Shown one piece after another: positions 1-7,477 of a DNA stretch of 9,082 nucleotides. The stretch is taken from positions 1 to 9,082 of the forward strand of contig JAHHMJ010000165.1 in NCBI GenBank assembly GCA_018678395.1. Reading direction: 5' to 3'. The notes under the pieces were generated by a model. The model saw only the letters and a list, made by a program, of their open reading frames with translations. It was not told the DNA's origin and searched no databases. A program made the translations under genes and the position numbers. Numbering within the stretch: the stretch's first letter is position 1; every line of letters begins with the position of its first letter. Source of the DNA: Gemmatimonadota bacterium. GTDB taxonomy: Bacteria; Gemmatimonadota; Gemmatimonadetes; Longimicrobiales; Gaopeijiaceae.

Positions 1-1
1 C

Positions 2-970
2 GGCCAGACCCTGTACGACGTCGCTCGGGGCTGCCTCGAGGGCATGCGCGCCGTGGTCCAGGAGCGGCAACCCGAGGCCCTGCTCGTGCAGGGTGATACG
101 GCCACGGTAGCATTCACCTCGCTCGTGGGCTTTCTGGAACGGGTGAAGGTGGGCCACGTCGAGGCGGGCCTCCGCAGCGGCGACAAGTGGGCACCCTGGC
201 CCGAGGAGATCTTCCGCCGCCTGACCGACGTTCTGAGCGACTGGTACTTCGCGCCCACACGGGACTCGGCCGAGAACCTGCGCCGGGAGAACGTCCCCGA
301 CGAGCACATCCACATCACGGGCAACCCCGTGGTCGACGCGCTGCGTCGGGTGACCGAGGGCCACGACGTCGAGAACCCCGTCCTGCGGAGCGCTCTCGAC
401 CAGCGGGCGTCCGGCGCCGGCCTGCTCGGTGTGATCACGCTGCATCGCCGAGAGTCGTTCGGCGCGCCGCTGCGGGAAGCGCTCGGCGCGATCCTCGAAC
501 TCGCCGAGTCCGAGGCGGACACGCGCTGGGTCTACCCGGTGCATCCCAATCCACAGGTCCACGGCCCCGCGCACGAAGTCCTCGGTGGACATCCGCGCAT
601 CGACCTCGTGGAGCCGCTGGATTACTTCGACCTCGCCTCGGCGCTTCGAGTTGCCGACGTCGTCCTCACCGACTCCGGTGGGATCCAGGAAGAGGCCCCG
701 TCGTTCGGTACGCCCGTGCTCGTTCTGCGCGAGGTCACGGAACGGCCGGAGGGTGTGGACGCGGGCGTGGCCGAGCTGGTGGGTACCGACGCGGCGCGCA
801 TCACCTCCAGGGCGCGAGCCCATCTGGACCGGGCCCGAGCCGGGACGGCCCGCCGGGACGCCGCCAACCCCTACGGCGACGGTCGCGCCGGCGAGCGGAT
901 CGCCGACATCGTCGTGTCCGACCTCACCGGCGTGCCGCGCACCGTCACGGACTGGGACGCGCCGGCGTGA
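2..970 (+). CDS. wecB: UDP-N-acetylglucosamine 2-epimerase (non-hydrolysing), 5'-truncated by the window
   Basis: This cytoplasmic enzyme interconverts UDP-GlcNAc and UDP-ManNAc, supplying ManNAc-type sugars for surface polysaccharides. The visible 322 residues lack roughly the first 60 of a family length near 375, so the N-terminal substrate loop (GTRPE) lies outside the window. The family landmarks are present in order: the GDT motif (visible residues 31-33), HVEAGLR (52-58) and PWPEE (66-70), which hold the catalytic acidic residues, then the catalytic histidine in LHRRESFG (His codon at 443-445). The TDSGGIQEEAP signature that binds the UDP phosphates begins near base 670, and the terminal NPYGDG motif is intact. 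The frame is open to the left edge, so the true start is upstream. Its stop overlaps the next GTG start in a GTGA at 967-970, suggesting translational coupling. The partner dehydrogenase wecC is not in view. The identification is firm; the product's downstream use is inferred. Confidence 0.95.
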   Translation, partial: GQTLYDVARGCLEGMRAVVQERQPEALLVQGDTATVAFTSLVGFLERVKVGHVEAGLRSGDKWAPWPEEIFRRLTDVLSDWYFAPTRDSAENLRRENVPDEHIHITGNPVVDALRRVTEGHDVENPVLRSALDQRASGAGLLGVITLHRRESFGAPLREALGAILELAESEADTRWVYPVHPNPQVHGPAHEVLGGHPRIDLVEPLDYFDLASALRVADVVLTDSGGIQEEAPSFGTPVLVLREVTERPEGVDAGVAELVGTDAARITSRARAHLDRARAGTARRDAANPYGDGRAGERIADIVVSDLTGVPRTVTDWDAPA

Positions 971-2109
971 GCCTGTCGGTCCTCATGCACTGCGTCTATT
1001 TCCCGCCCGAGATCGGCGGGCTGGAGAGCCACGTCTTCCACCTCTGCCGGGCGATGGCGGAGCGCGGCCACCGGGTGACGATGGTCACCTCGCTCTCGCA
1101 GCCCGGTCTGGCTCGCCGCGAGGTCATGGAAGGCGTCGACGTGCATCGGACCTGGCTGCCGGCGCGCAACACGCCCGGTTGGGCGGCCCATGCGGCCTGG
1201 TCGACCCCGCGCCTCGCGCGCCTGGCCCGGGACGCGGATGTCGTGCACGCCCAGGACATCGCTTCGGTTCCGCCGGCGATGTGGGCGCGGTCCCGACGCG
1301 GCATTCCGATGGTCACGACCTACCACACGAGCCACTTCCTGACGCGCGCCGAATCGCCGTTCTGGGCGCGGGTGTTCCGACGCTTCATCTCGGCCGCCCA
1401 ATACAACCTGGCCGCGAGCGAAGAGATCGCCAGCGTCGCCGAGGGTCTCGCGCCCGGACACCGGGTGGAGGCCCTGACCAACGGAGTCGACACCGGCCGC
1501 TTCCGACCCGTCGAGCCCACGCTGGCCGCGCCGGAGGGCGGCCGCCGCCGAGTCGTCGTACCGCGCCGCCTGTTCGAGAAGAACGGCGTCGAGTACTTCG
1601 TGCGGGCACTGCCACACCTCGTCGAGCGACTCGACGTCGAAGCGATCCTGGTCGGCGACGGCCCCGAACGCGCCCGCCTGGAGGCCCTCGCGGCCGAGCT
1701 CGGCGTGGCGGACCGGACGCGCTTCCTGGGCGCCCGTCCCAATGCGGAGATGCCCGGCCTCCTCGCCTCCGCCGAACTCGCCGTGTTCCCCTCCCTGATG
1801 GAGGCGACGTCGGTGGCCGCACTCGAGTGCATGGCCTGCGGCATTCCCGTGGCCGCCTCCAACGTCGGCGGACTGCCTCAGATCGTCGACGACACCGTGG
1901 GCGGCCTCTTCGAGCCGGCGGATCCCCTCGATCTGGCCGAGACGGTGGCGCGGCTCCTCGTCGAAGCCGACCTTCCGGCGTTGGGCGCCGAGGGCCGCCG
2001 CCGAGTGGTCGCGTCGTGGAGCAACGATCGACTCGCCGACCGCCATCTCGAGATCTACCGCGCACTGGTGGCGGGCGCCCCCGTGCCCGCCGCATCCGCA
2101 TCGACCTGA
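967..2109 (+). CDS. GT4-family (GT-B fold) glycosyltransferase
   Basis: A 380-residue retaining glycosyltransferase expected to move a sugar from a nucleotide donor onto a growing lipid-linked glycan at the inner face of the membrane. The N-terminal Rossmann half has the typical opening (CVYFPPEIGGLESHV, residues 9-23), with a glycine-rich acceptor loop. The C-terminal half has the linker TNGVDTGRF (171-179), a phosphate-contacting RLFEKNG (201-207), ILVGDGPER (227-235) and the family E-x7-E pair at Glu279 and Glu287 followed by MACGIPVAASNVGGLPQIV. The GTG start at 967 is chosen because it overlaps the wecB stop (GTGA) and places the first beta strand at the N terminus. The same frame stays open back to about 187, but that upstream part reads as arginine- and proline-rich shadow of wecB. 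Only a weak GGGA lies about 9 bases upstream. Donor and acceptor cannot be read from sequence; the wecB context makes a ManNAc- or mannose-containing glycan plausible. Confidence 0.9.
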   Translation: MSLSVLMHCVYFPPEIGGLESHVFHLCRAMAERGHRVTMVTSLSQPGLARREVMEGVDVHRTWLPARNTPGWAAHAAWSTPRLARLARDADVVHAQDIASVPPAMWARSRRGIPMVTTYHTSHFLTRAESPFWARVFRRFISAAQYNLAASEEIASVAEGLAPGHRVEALTNGVDTGRFRPVEPTLAAPEGGRRRVVVPRRLFEKNGVEYFVRALPHLVERLDVEAILVGDGPERARLEALAAELGVADRTRFLGARPNAEMPGLLASAELAVFPSLMEATSVAALECMACGIPVAASNVGGLPQIVDDTVGGLFEPADPLDLAETVARLLVEADLPALGAEGRRRVVASWSNDRLADRHLEIYRALVAGAPVPAASAST

Positions 2110-2136
2110 CTCCTCCCGAGCCGACACTCTCCGCCC

Positions 2137-4764
2137 ATGGCGAAGCGCAAGCCATCCAGGACACCCGAGACGGATGAGACGACCCGGGCCGCGGCCGACG
2201 ACGGCGCGGCCGGGGGCGGCGCGGCCGGCGGGGAGGGGCCCGCGGCCGAGCACGTGCACATCCCGGGCTGGGTCCCCCCGGTCGTCTACGGCATCGTCAC
2301 CCTGATCCTCTTCCGAGCCTTCGCCTTCTCGGATGCCATGCTGTACGGTGCCGACACCGAGGGGCTGGGCTACATGGCCCGCGCCTTCTACGCCGAGGCG
2401 CTGAAGTCGGGCGACTTCCCGCTGTGGAACCCGATCATCCTCGGGGGCACCCCCTTCCTGGAGTCCCTCGCCGGAGGCGACTCGCTCTACCCACCGTCCG
2501 TGCTGCTCCTGCTGCTGCTGGAGCCGTTCCGTGCGCTCGGGTGGAAGCTGGTGCTGCACGTGTGGCTCGCCGGGCTCTTCACCTACGGATGGACGCGGTC
2601 GCTGGGGTGCAGCCGCGCGGCTTCGCTCGTAGCGGGGATGGGCTACATGGTCGCGCCGTTCTTCGTGAGCCTCGCCTGGCCGGCCCACGACGGGAAGATG
2701 TTCGTGACGGCCCTGACGCCGCTGCTCTTCTGGGCGGTGGAAGCGTGGTTCGTGCGCGGCCGCCTCACGGCGCTCGCCGGGATCGGAGCCGTGGTCGCGC
2801 TCACGATCCTCACCACGCACCTCCAGATGGCCTACTTCCTGTTCGGGGCCACGGGCGCGTACGCCGTGTTCCGGGCCGTACAGGGCGCCCGTCGGCGCGG
2901 CGGCCGCGGCCCCTGGGTTCGCTTCGCGGCGTTCGTCGCGATCTCGGTCGTGGGCGCGGGCGCCTCGGGCGTACAGCTCCTCCCGGCGGTCGACTACATC
3001 GGCGATGCCTCGCGCCGCAGCCAGACCACGACCCAGGCGACACCCGAGGAGAACCGCGCGTACGCCGCGTCGTGGGGGATGCACCCCGAGGAGGCGGTCT
3101 CGAGCCTCGCAGTTCCGGAATTCGTGGGCGCGTCGACCTACGAGGGTTCGTGGACCGACGGCACGTACTGGGGGCGCAACGTCTTCAAGTACAACAGCGA
3201 GTACATGGGACTCGGTCTGCTGCTGTTGGGCGTGCTCGCCTTCTTCGGGGGACGACGGCAGGGAGTGCGGCTCTTCTTCGCCGCGCTCGCGGGCGTTTCG
3301 CTGCTCTACACGCTCAACACGTGGACCCCGGTCTGGGGGCTGTTCTACGCCGTCGTGCCCGGCCTGAAGCTCTTCCGCGCACCGAGCATGGTCATCTTCC
3401 TCACCGGCTTCGGGATTGCCACGCTGGCGGCGTTCGGCGTGGATCGCATGCTCGCGTGGTCGGCCGCGCGCAGCCCCGACGAGGGCCGCATCGGCCAGCG
3501 CGTGCTCTGGGGCGCCGCGGGTGTGCTGCTCCTGGGCGGCGTGCTCACGCAGGCGGGCGTCCTCCTCGACCTCTGGACCGGCGTGATGTACGGCGACATG
3601 CGGCCCGAGAAGGCGCAGGCGCTCGCGACGGCCACCCCGCACATCGCGCGCGGCTTCTTCGTGGCGGGTCTGCTGTCCGCGGCGCTCGGCGCCCTCCTGT
3701 TCGCCGGCCGGGGCCGCTGGCTCAAGCCCTCGGGGGTCACGGGGCTGCTCGTCGTCCTGATCGCGATCGACGGAGGCCGGGTGTCCGACCGCTTCCTCTC
3801 CGTGAAGGACTTCGACGAATTCGCGGTTCGCGATCCGGTGGTGGACTTCCTCGTGGAGCGGGAGGCCGAGGAAGAGCCTTTCCGAGTGCTCGATCTGGGT
3901 GGACCCCAGGCGTTCGGCGGCGAGGTGCGGATGGGGATGTGGGGATTGGATCTGGCGGGAGGCCACCATCCCAACGACCTGCGCCGCTATCGCGAACTCA
4001 CCGGGATGCAGGGCGGAGGGACCCCGGAGAACCTCTTCAACAACCCGGCGGTGAACCGCCTCCTGAACGTTCGCTACATCGTCTGGCCCGCCGCGCAGGT
4101 CGGCGGAGGCCTGGACGAGGTCGACCTCCCGGGGCTGCGGCCCATCGAGGCGGTGACCGGTACGCGACTGCAGGACGGGCGGACCTACGAGGTCGTCTAC
4201 GCCTATCCGGGGCTGGATCGGGCTCGCCTGGTCCGGCAGTTCGACTGGGTCGACGAGAACGAGGCCCTGGCGCGCATTCTGGCACCCGGCTTCGACCCCG
4301 CGAACACGCTCCTCCTGACCCGTTCCCCCGAAGCCGAGGCGGCCGCGGCGACGATCGGGATGACCGCGTCCGCGCCCAGCGCCGCCCCGGAGACGGACTC
4401 GCCCCCGGCTGCGGACTCGGTCCAGGCCCCAGCTCCGCTCGGAACGGTGGATTGGCTCGAAGAGGGCACGGACCGCACGCGCCTCCGGGTCGTGGCCCCC
4501 GAGCCCTCCTGGCTGGTCGTCGCAGAGAACTACTACCCGACCTGGTCGGCCACCGTGAGCGGCGACGCGGCGCCCATCGTGCGCGCCTACCACACGCTTC
4601 AGGCCGTGCCCATCCCCGCCGGAGAGCACGAGGTGGTGCTCGAGGTCCGCGTCGACGGGCCCGTGCGTACCGGATTCCTTCTGTCCGCCGGCTCGTGGGT
4701 GCTGCTGGCGGGTCTGGCCGGAGCGTCGAGCCTGCGGCGTCGGCGGCGTGACGACGACGCCTGA
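2137..4764 (+). CDS. YfhO-family multi-spanning membrane protein, probable GT-C-type glycosyltransferase
   Basis: An 875-residue integral membrane protein. Residues 1-42 are charged then Ala/Gly-rich and look disordered and cytoplasmic. The first helix (about 46-63) leads into an outside loop with acidic GADTEG (71-76), the FPLWNP and LGGTPF motifs (94-107) and a hydrophobic run of leucines (122-128). About a dozen further helices follow up to about residue 547. The rest, to about 845, is a soluble extracytoplasmic part ending in the YfhO hallmark (ENYYPTWSATVSGD then LQAVPIPAGEHEVVLEV), a last helix (847-865) and an Arg-rich cytoplasmic end. Bacillus YfhO is implicated in lipoteichoic acid glycosylation with the GT2 enzyme CsbB, so use of a polyprenyl-phosphate sugar outside the membrane is the best guess here. 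Residues 729-768 are an odd Ala/Pro/Ser-rich low-complexity insert. The ATG follows the previous stop by 27 bases with no Shine-Dalgarno; a later start would lose the first helix. Family assignment is good; activity is inferred. Confidence 0.85.
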   Translation: MAKRKPSRTPETDETTRAAADDGAAGGGAAGGEGPAAEHVHIPGWVPPVVYGIVTLILFRAFAFSDAMLYGADTEGLGYMARAFYAEALKSGDFPLWNPIILGGTPFLESLAGGDSLYPPSVLLLLLLEPFRALGWKLVLHVWLAGLFTYGWTRSLGCSRAASLVAGMGYMVAPFFVSLAWPAHDGKMFVTALTPLLFWAVEAWFVRGRLTALAGIGAVVALTILTTHLQMAYFLFGATGAYAVFRAVQGARRRGGRGPWVRFAAFVAISVVGAGASGVQLLPAVDYIGDASRRSQTTTQATPEENRAYAASWGMHPEEAVSSLAVPEFVGASTYEGSWTDGTYWGRNVFKYNSEYMGLGLLLLGVLAFFGGRRQGVRLFFAALAGVSLLYTLNTWTPVWGLFYAVVPGLKLFRAPSMVIFLTGFGIATLAAFGVDRMLAWSAARSPDEGRIGQRVLWGAAGVLLLGGVLTQAGVLLDLWTGVMYGDMRPEKAQALATATPHIARGFFVAGLLSAALGALLFAGRGRWLKPSGVTGLLVVLIAIDGGRVSDRFLSVKDFDEFAVRDPVVDFLVEREAEEEPFRVLDLGGPQAFGGEVRMGMWGLDLAGGHHPNDLRRYRELTGMQGGGTPENLFNNPAVNRLLNVRYIVWPAAQVGGGLDEVDLPGLRPIEAVTGTRLQDGRTYEVVYAYPGLDRARLVRQFDWVDENEALARILAPGFDPANTLLLTRSPEAEAAAATIGMTASAPSAAPETDSPPAADSVQAPAPLGTVDWLEEGTDRTRLRVVAPEPSWLVVAENYYPTWSATVSGDAAPIVRAYHTLQAVPIPAGEHEVVLEVRVDGPVRTGFLLSAGSWVLLAGLAGASSLRRRRRDDDA

Positions 4765-5836
4765 GTCCGCCGGGATCGAGCGCCGCTCGGGGACGGCCTC
4801 CTGGCTGCGCCTCGGGTTGCAGCTCCTCCTGACGGCGGTCGTCACGGGCTTCGTCCTGAACCGGATCGGGTTCACGCTCGACGAGCTCACCCGGGTGGAC
4901 GCGGCCCGCTGGACCCCGCGTGCGCTGCCCCTCGCGGGGTCGGTCGTCGCGCTTCTGGCGGGCTACGTGGTCTCGGCGTGGCTGTGGGCCCGCATGGTGC
5001 TGGAGATGGGCGGACCGAGACTGCCGCTGTGGACCGCGGTGCGCGTCTACATGGTCGCCAATCTCGGCCGGTACGTGCCGGGAAAGGTCGTCCAGATCGC
5101 GGGCCTGGCCTGGCTGGCCCGAGCCGAGGGTGTCGCCGCGGGCACCGCCGTGGGAGCGGCGGTGGTCGGCCAGGGAATGGCGCTGCTCGGGGCCTTCGTG
5201 GTCGGACTCGGCGCGTTCTTCGGCACGCAGGAGACCTATAGGGCCGTCGGATGGTGGGGTCTGGGGCTCGTCACCGTCATCGTGGCCGCCACGTCGATCC
5301 CGGCATCGGCCCGGGTGCTCGAGCGCCTGTGGCGCCGGCTGGCCGGTGCGAGGAGCGGGGCAGGGGAGTCCTCCGGCGTGAGCACGTCCGATCCCACCGA
5401 GACCGCGGCCGCACGGCCGGGCTTCGGCCTGCGATGGACCCTGGCCTACGCCGCGAACTGGGGGCTGTACGCCGTCGCCTTCTGGCTTCTTTTCGTGGGA
5501 CTCGAGGGGTGGGCGCCGTTCCTGCAGGTCGGTCCTGCCTTCGCCGCCGCCTATCTGGTTGGATATCTCGTCCTGTTCGCTCCCGCCGGCGTCGGGATTC
5601 GAGAGTCCGCACTGGTCGCGTTCCTCCTCCCGGTGCTGCCCAGAGAGGGCGCACTGGCGCTCGCGATCGGGGCGCGCCTCTGGATCACGGCCGTCGAGGT
5701 GGTGCCCGCCGCCGGGCTGGCGTGGATCCAGGCACGCCACGGGGGTATCTCTGAAGGGTCCTCGCCGCCGTCCGGACCGGACTCGGCCGACCCGTCGTCC
5801 CGTTCCTCGAACTCCGCCTCCGGGCCCCGATCGTGA
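4748..5836 (+). CDS. LPTD/UPF0104-type flippase-like integral membrane protein
   Basis: A 362-residue membrane protein of the family typified by the transmembrane region of lysylphosphatidylglycerol synthase (MprF) and its stand-alone relatives, thought to move or handle charged or glycosylated lipids. About eight helices can be seen, including residues 20-38, 61-84, 96-104, 129-158, 168-184, 229-251, 262-280 and 303-326. The signature NLGRYVPGKV lies at 105-114 and FAPAGVGIRE at 277-286. A charged cytoplasmic-type loop with a Gly/Ser/Thr-rich stretch spans 195-225, and the tail after 330 is Ser/Pro-rich and probably disordered. No soluble aminoacyl-transferase domain is attached, so it is not a full MprF. 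The GTG start overlaps the yfhO-like gene by 17 bp; the next usable start would cut into helix 1. Between a YfhO protein and a polyprenyl-phosphate glycosyltransferase, a role in translocating the lipid-linked sugar is attractive but unproven. Confidence 0.85.
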   Translation: MTTTPESAGIERRSGTASWLRLGLQLLLTAVVTGFVLNRIGFTLDELTRVDAARWTPRALPLAGSVVALLAGYVVSAWLWARMVLEMGGPRLPLWTAVRVYMVANLGRYVPGKVVQIAGLAWLARAEGVAAGTAVGAAVVGQGMALLGAFVVGLGAFFGTQETYRAVGWWGLGLVTVIVAATSIPASARVLERLWRRLAGARSGAGESSGVSTSDPTETAAARPGFGLRWTLAYAANWGLYAVAFWLLFVGLEGWAPFLQVGPAFAAAYLVGYLVLFAPAGVGIRESALVAFLLPVLPREGALALAIGARLWITAVEVVPAAGLAWIQARHGGISEGSSPPSGPDSADPSSRSSNSASGPRS

Positions 5837-6642
5837 GCAGCCACTCCGCACCGCCCACCGACTCCGCTGCGGGACCCGTCGAGCGCGCAGCGACGCGGGC
5901 ACCCGTGCCGACGGCTCGTGGCGAGCGCGTCCTGGTCGTGATCCCCACCTACGACGAGCGGGAGAACCTGCCGCGCATCGTGCCGGCCGTGCTGGACGTC
6001 GACGATCGCATCGACATCCTGGTGGTCGACGACAACTCGCCCGATGGGACCGGCGCGGTCGCCGACGACCTCGCGGCCGCGTATTCCCCTCGTGTGCACG
6101 TCCTGCACCGGGAAGGGAAGGAGGGGCTCGGGCGTGCCTATCTCGCCGGGTTCGCCTGGGCGTTGGCGCGGGCCTACGGCTGGGTCGTCGAGATGGACGC
6201 CGACCTCTCGCACCGACCCGAAGATTTACCGAAGCTGCTCGCGGCCGCCGTGGATCATCCGGTCGTCGTCGGCTCCCGGTACGTCGAGGGGCGGGTGACC
6301 GTGGTGAACTGGCCGATCAGCCGGCTCATCATCTCGCTCTTCGGCAGCTGGTACGCGCGCACCATCACGCGGCTGCCGATCCGCGACACCACCGGGGGCT
6401 TCAACTGCTTCCGGCGCGAGGTCCTCGAGGCGCTGGATTTCGAGCGCATCGAGTCCAACGGCTACGCATTCCAGATCGAGCTGAAGCTCCGCGCATGGCG
6501 CAAGGGGTTTGCACTCGTCGAGGTGCCGATCGTCTTCACCGAACGCGACACCGGCGAGTCGAAGATGTCCAAGCGGATCGTGCGCGAAGCCGTCTGGAAG
6601 GTGTGGAAGCTGCGCCTGCTCGACATCGGGCGTCGTCTGTGA
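5833..6642 (+). CDS. Dpm1-like GT2 polyprenyl-phosphate mannosyl/glycosyltransferase
   Basis: A 269-residue inverting GT-A glycosyltransferase that should transfer a sugar (mannose in characterised relatives) from a nucleotide sugar to polyprenyl phosphate at the cytoplasmic face. Residues 1-30 are a Ser/Pro/Ala-rich extension. The core begins with VVIPTYDERENL (35-46), then VVDDNSPDGTG (64-74), the metal-binding DxD as MDADLSHRPED (121-131), GSRYVEG (147-153), DTTGGFNCFRREVL (185-198) and the closing ERDTGESKMS (237-246). These are the landmarks of dolichol/polyprenol-phosphate mannose synthases. There is no C-terminal transmembrane pair or GtrA domain, so it is the soluble, membrane-associated type and would depend on other proteins for membrane steps. 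The GTG start overlaps the preceding stop in a GTGA at 5833-5836. Residue 132 uses TTA, the only in-frame TTA codon I found in the window. Sugar identity (mannose, glucose or GlcNAc) cannot be told from sequence. Confidence 0.92.
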   Translation: MSSHSAPPTDSAAGPVERAATRAPVPTARGERVLVVIPTYDERENLPRIVPAVLDVDDRIDILVVDDNSPDGTGAVADDLAAAYSPRVHVLHREGKEGLGRAYLAGFAWALARAYGWVVEMDADLSHRPEDLPKLLAAAVDHPVVVGSRYVEGRVTVVNWPISRLIISLFGSWYARTITRLPIRDTTGGFNCFRREVLEALDFERIESNGYAFQIELKLRAWRKGFALVEVPIVFTERDTGESKMSKRIVREAVWKVWKLRLLDIGRRL

Positions 6643-7391
6643 GCGGGGAGAGCGGCCGCAGGGAGGGCAGCCCCGGGGACGCGAACGCCGGCCGGATCGA
6701 TCAGGCCTGGTACGACGACTCGACCTACTTCGACGGCGACACCGCGCATCTGACCGACCTGGACAGCCCGTTCCAGCGCTACCGCATCCGGAAGGTGCTC
6801 GACATCGCCGCGCCCGCGCCGACCGACCGTGTCGTCGACCTCGGGTGTGGGTGGGGCACGTTCGAGTTCGTTCTCGCCGATCGGGTCCGGGAGATCGTGG
6901 GGATCGACTTCTCGGCGCGGAGCATCGCGCTGTGCGGCGACCGGCTGGCTCGCGAGCCCCGCGACAACGTCCGCTTCGTCCAGGCCGACGCGGGCGACAC
7001 GGGCCTCGCAGCCGGGGCCTGGGACCTGGTCATCTGCGCCGACCTCTTCGAGCACCTGTATCCGGAGGACTCGCAGCGGGTGGCCGCCGAAGCCTTCCGA
7101 CTGCTGCGCCCCGGAGGCCGCTTCAGCGTGTGGACGCCGCACCGGGGGCACATCCTCGAGATCCTCAAGAACAACCGCATCCTGCTGAAGCCGGACCCGA
7201 GTCACGTCGACTACAAGTCGATGGCGCGGATGAAAAGGCTCGTGACCGAGGCCGGCTTCGAGATCGAGCGCGCGTATTACGCCGAGTCACATCTGCCGGG
7301 ACTTCGCGCCGCCGAGCGCATGCTGTCCGGCTTCGTCCCGTTCCTGCGACGACGCATCGCGGTTCTCGGCCGCAAGCCGCCGTCGACCTAG
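6639..7391 (+). CDS. Class I SAM-dependent methyltransferase
   Basis: A 250-residue soluble methyltransferase. After a hydrophilic N-terminal stretch (1-20) and a YDDSTYFDGD segment (25-34), the Rossmann fold opens with motif I VVDLGCGWGTFE (65-76). The ribose-binding acid follows in VGIDFSARS (87-95), then QADAGD (115-120), the motif IV-like DLVICADLFEHL (129-140) and the motif after strand 5, LLRPGGRFSVWTPH (155-168). The C-terminal part (170-250) is basic and may recognise the acceptor. The GTG at 6639 is used because its GTGA overlaps the stop of the GT2 gene and no Met lies between it and the conserved fold; only a GGG run about 8 bases upstream could act as a ribosome site. As last gene of the operon it may methylate or cap a sugar or lipid of the same glycan. 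Substrate is unknown; small-molecule methyltransferases of other pathways share this fold. Confidence 0.9.
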   Translation: MSGESGRREGSPGDANAGRIDQAWYDDSTYFDGDTAHLTDLDSPFQRYRIRKVLDIAAPAPTDRVVDLGCGWGTFEFVLADRVREIVGIDFSARSIALCGDRLAREPRDNVRFVQADAGDTGLAAGAWDLVICADLFEHLYPEDSQRVAAEAFRLLRPGGRFSVWTPHRGHILEILKNNRILLKPDPSHVDYKSMARMKRLVTEAGFEIERAYYAESHLPGLRAAERMLSGFVPFLRRRIAVLGRKPPST

Positions 7392-7409
7392 CGGGAAGCC
7401 CGGGGGAGT

Positions 7410-7425
7410 GGGGCCGAGCGGCTCC
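7410..7425 (+). terminator. Weak hairpin after the glycan operon
   Basis: Eighteen bases after the methyltransferase stop, GGGGCC (7410-7415) can pair with GGCTCC (7420-7425), with one G-U pair and a GAGC loop. No T-tract follows, so intrinsic termination is uncertain; a processed 3' end or Rho-dependent stop is equally possible. Confidence 0.25.
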
Positions 7426-7477
7426 AGCCAGAACGAATCCATGGATGGCAGAGTTCTCGCCCTCCGATTTCTCGTAT

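Noticed and set aside
187..966. Upstream extension of the GT4 reading frame inside wecB
   Set aside because: Arg/Pro-rich shadow of wecB; the GT4 fold begins right after GTG 967.
585..2177. Third long + strand frame across wecB and the GT4 gene
   Set aside because: Low-complexity Arg/Pro/Ser translation, no family motif, overlaps two well-supported genes.
2424..4751. Alternative + strand frame (about 775 codons) within the YfhO-like gene
   Set aside because: Arg/Gly-rich with no hydrophobic pattern; the YfhO frame carries the helices and C-terminal hallmark.
871..4890. Very long open frame on the - strand (about 1339 codons) opposite the GT4, YfhO-like and flippase genes
   Set aside because: Its translation is Arg/Gly/His/Glu-rich without domains, and the + strand frames have clear families. 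High GC content suppresses stops in the antisense frame.
4037..5902. Long - strand frame across the flippase-like gene
   Set aside because: Antisense shadow; composition-driven, no recognisable domain.
5559..6638. Upstream extension of the methyltransferase frame across the GT2 gene
   Set aside because: Arg-rich shadow sequence; the methyltransferase starts at the GTG overlapping the GT2 stop.
7437..7446. ATCCATGGAT palindrome before the AT-rich island
   Set aside because: Ten-bp palindrome, but upstream of the promoter and not repeated in full; no support beyond its symmetry.
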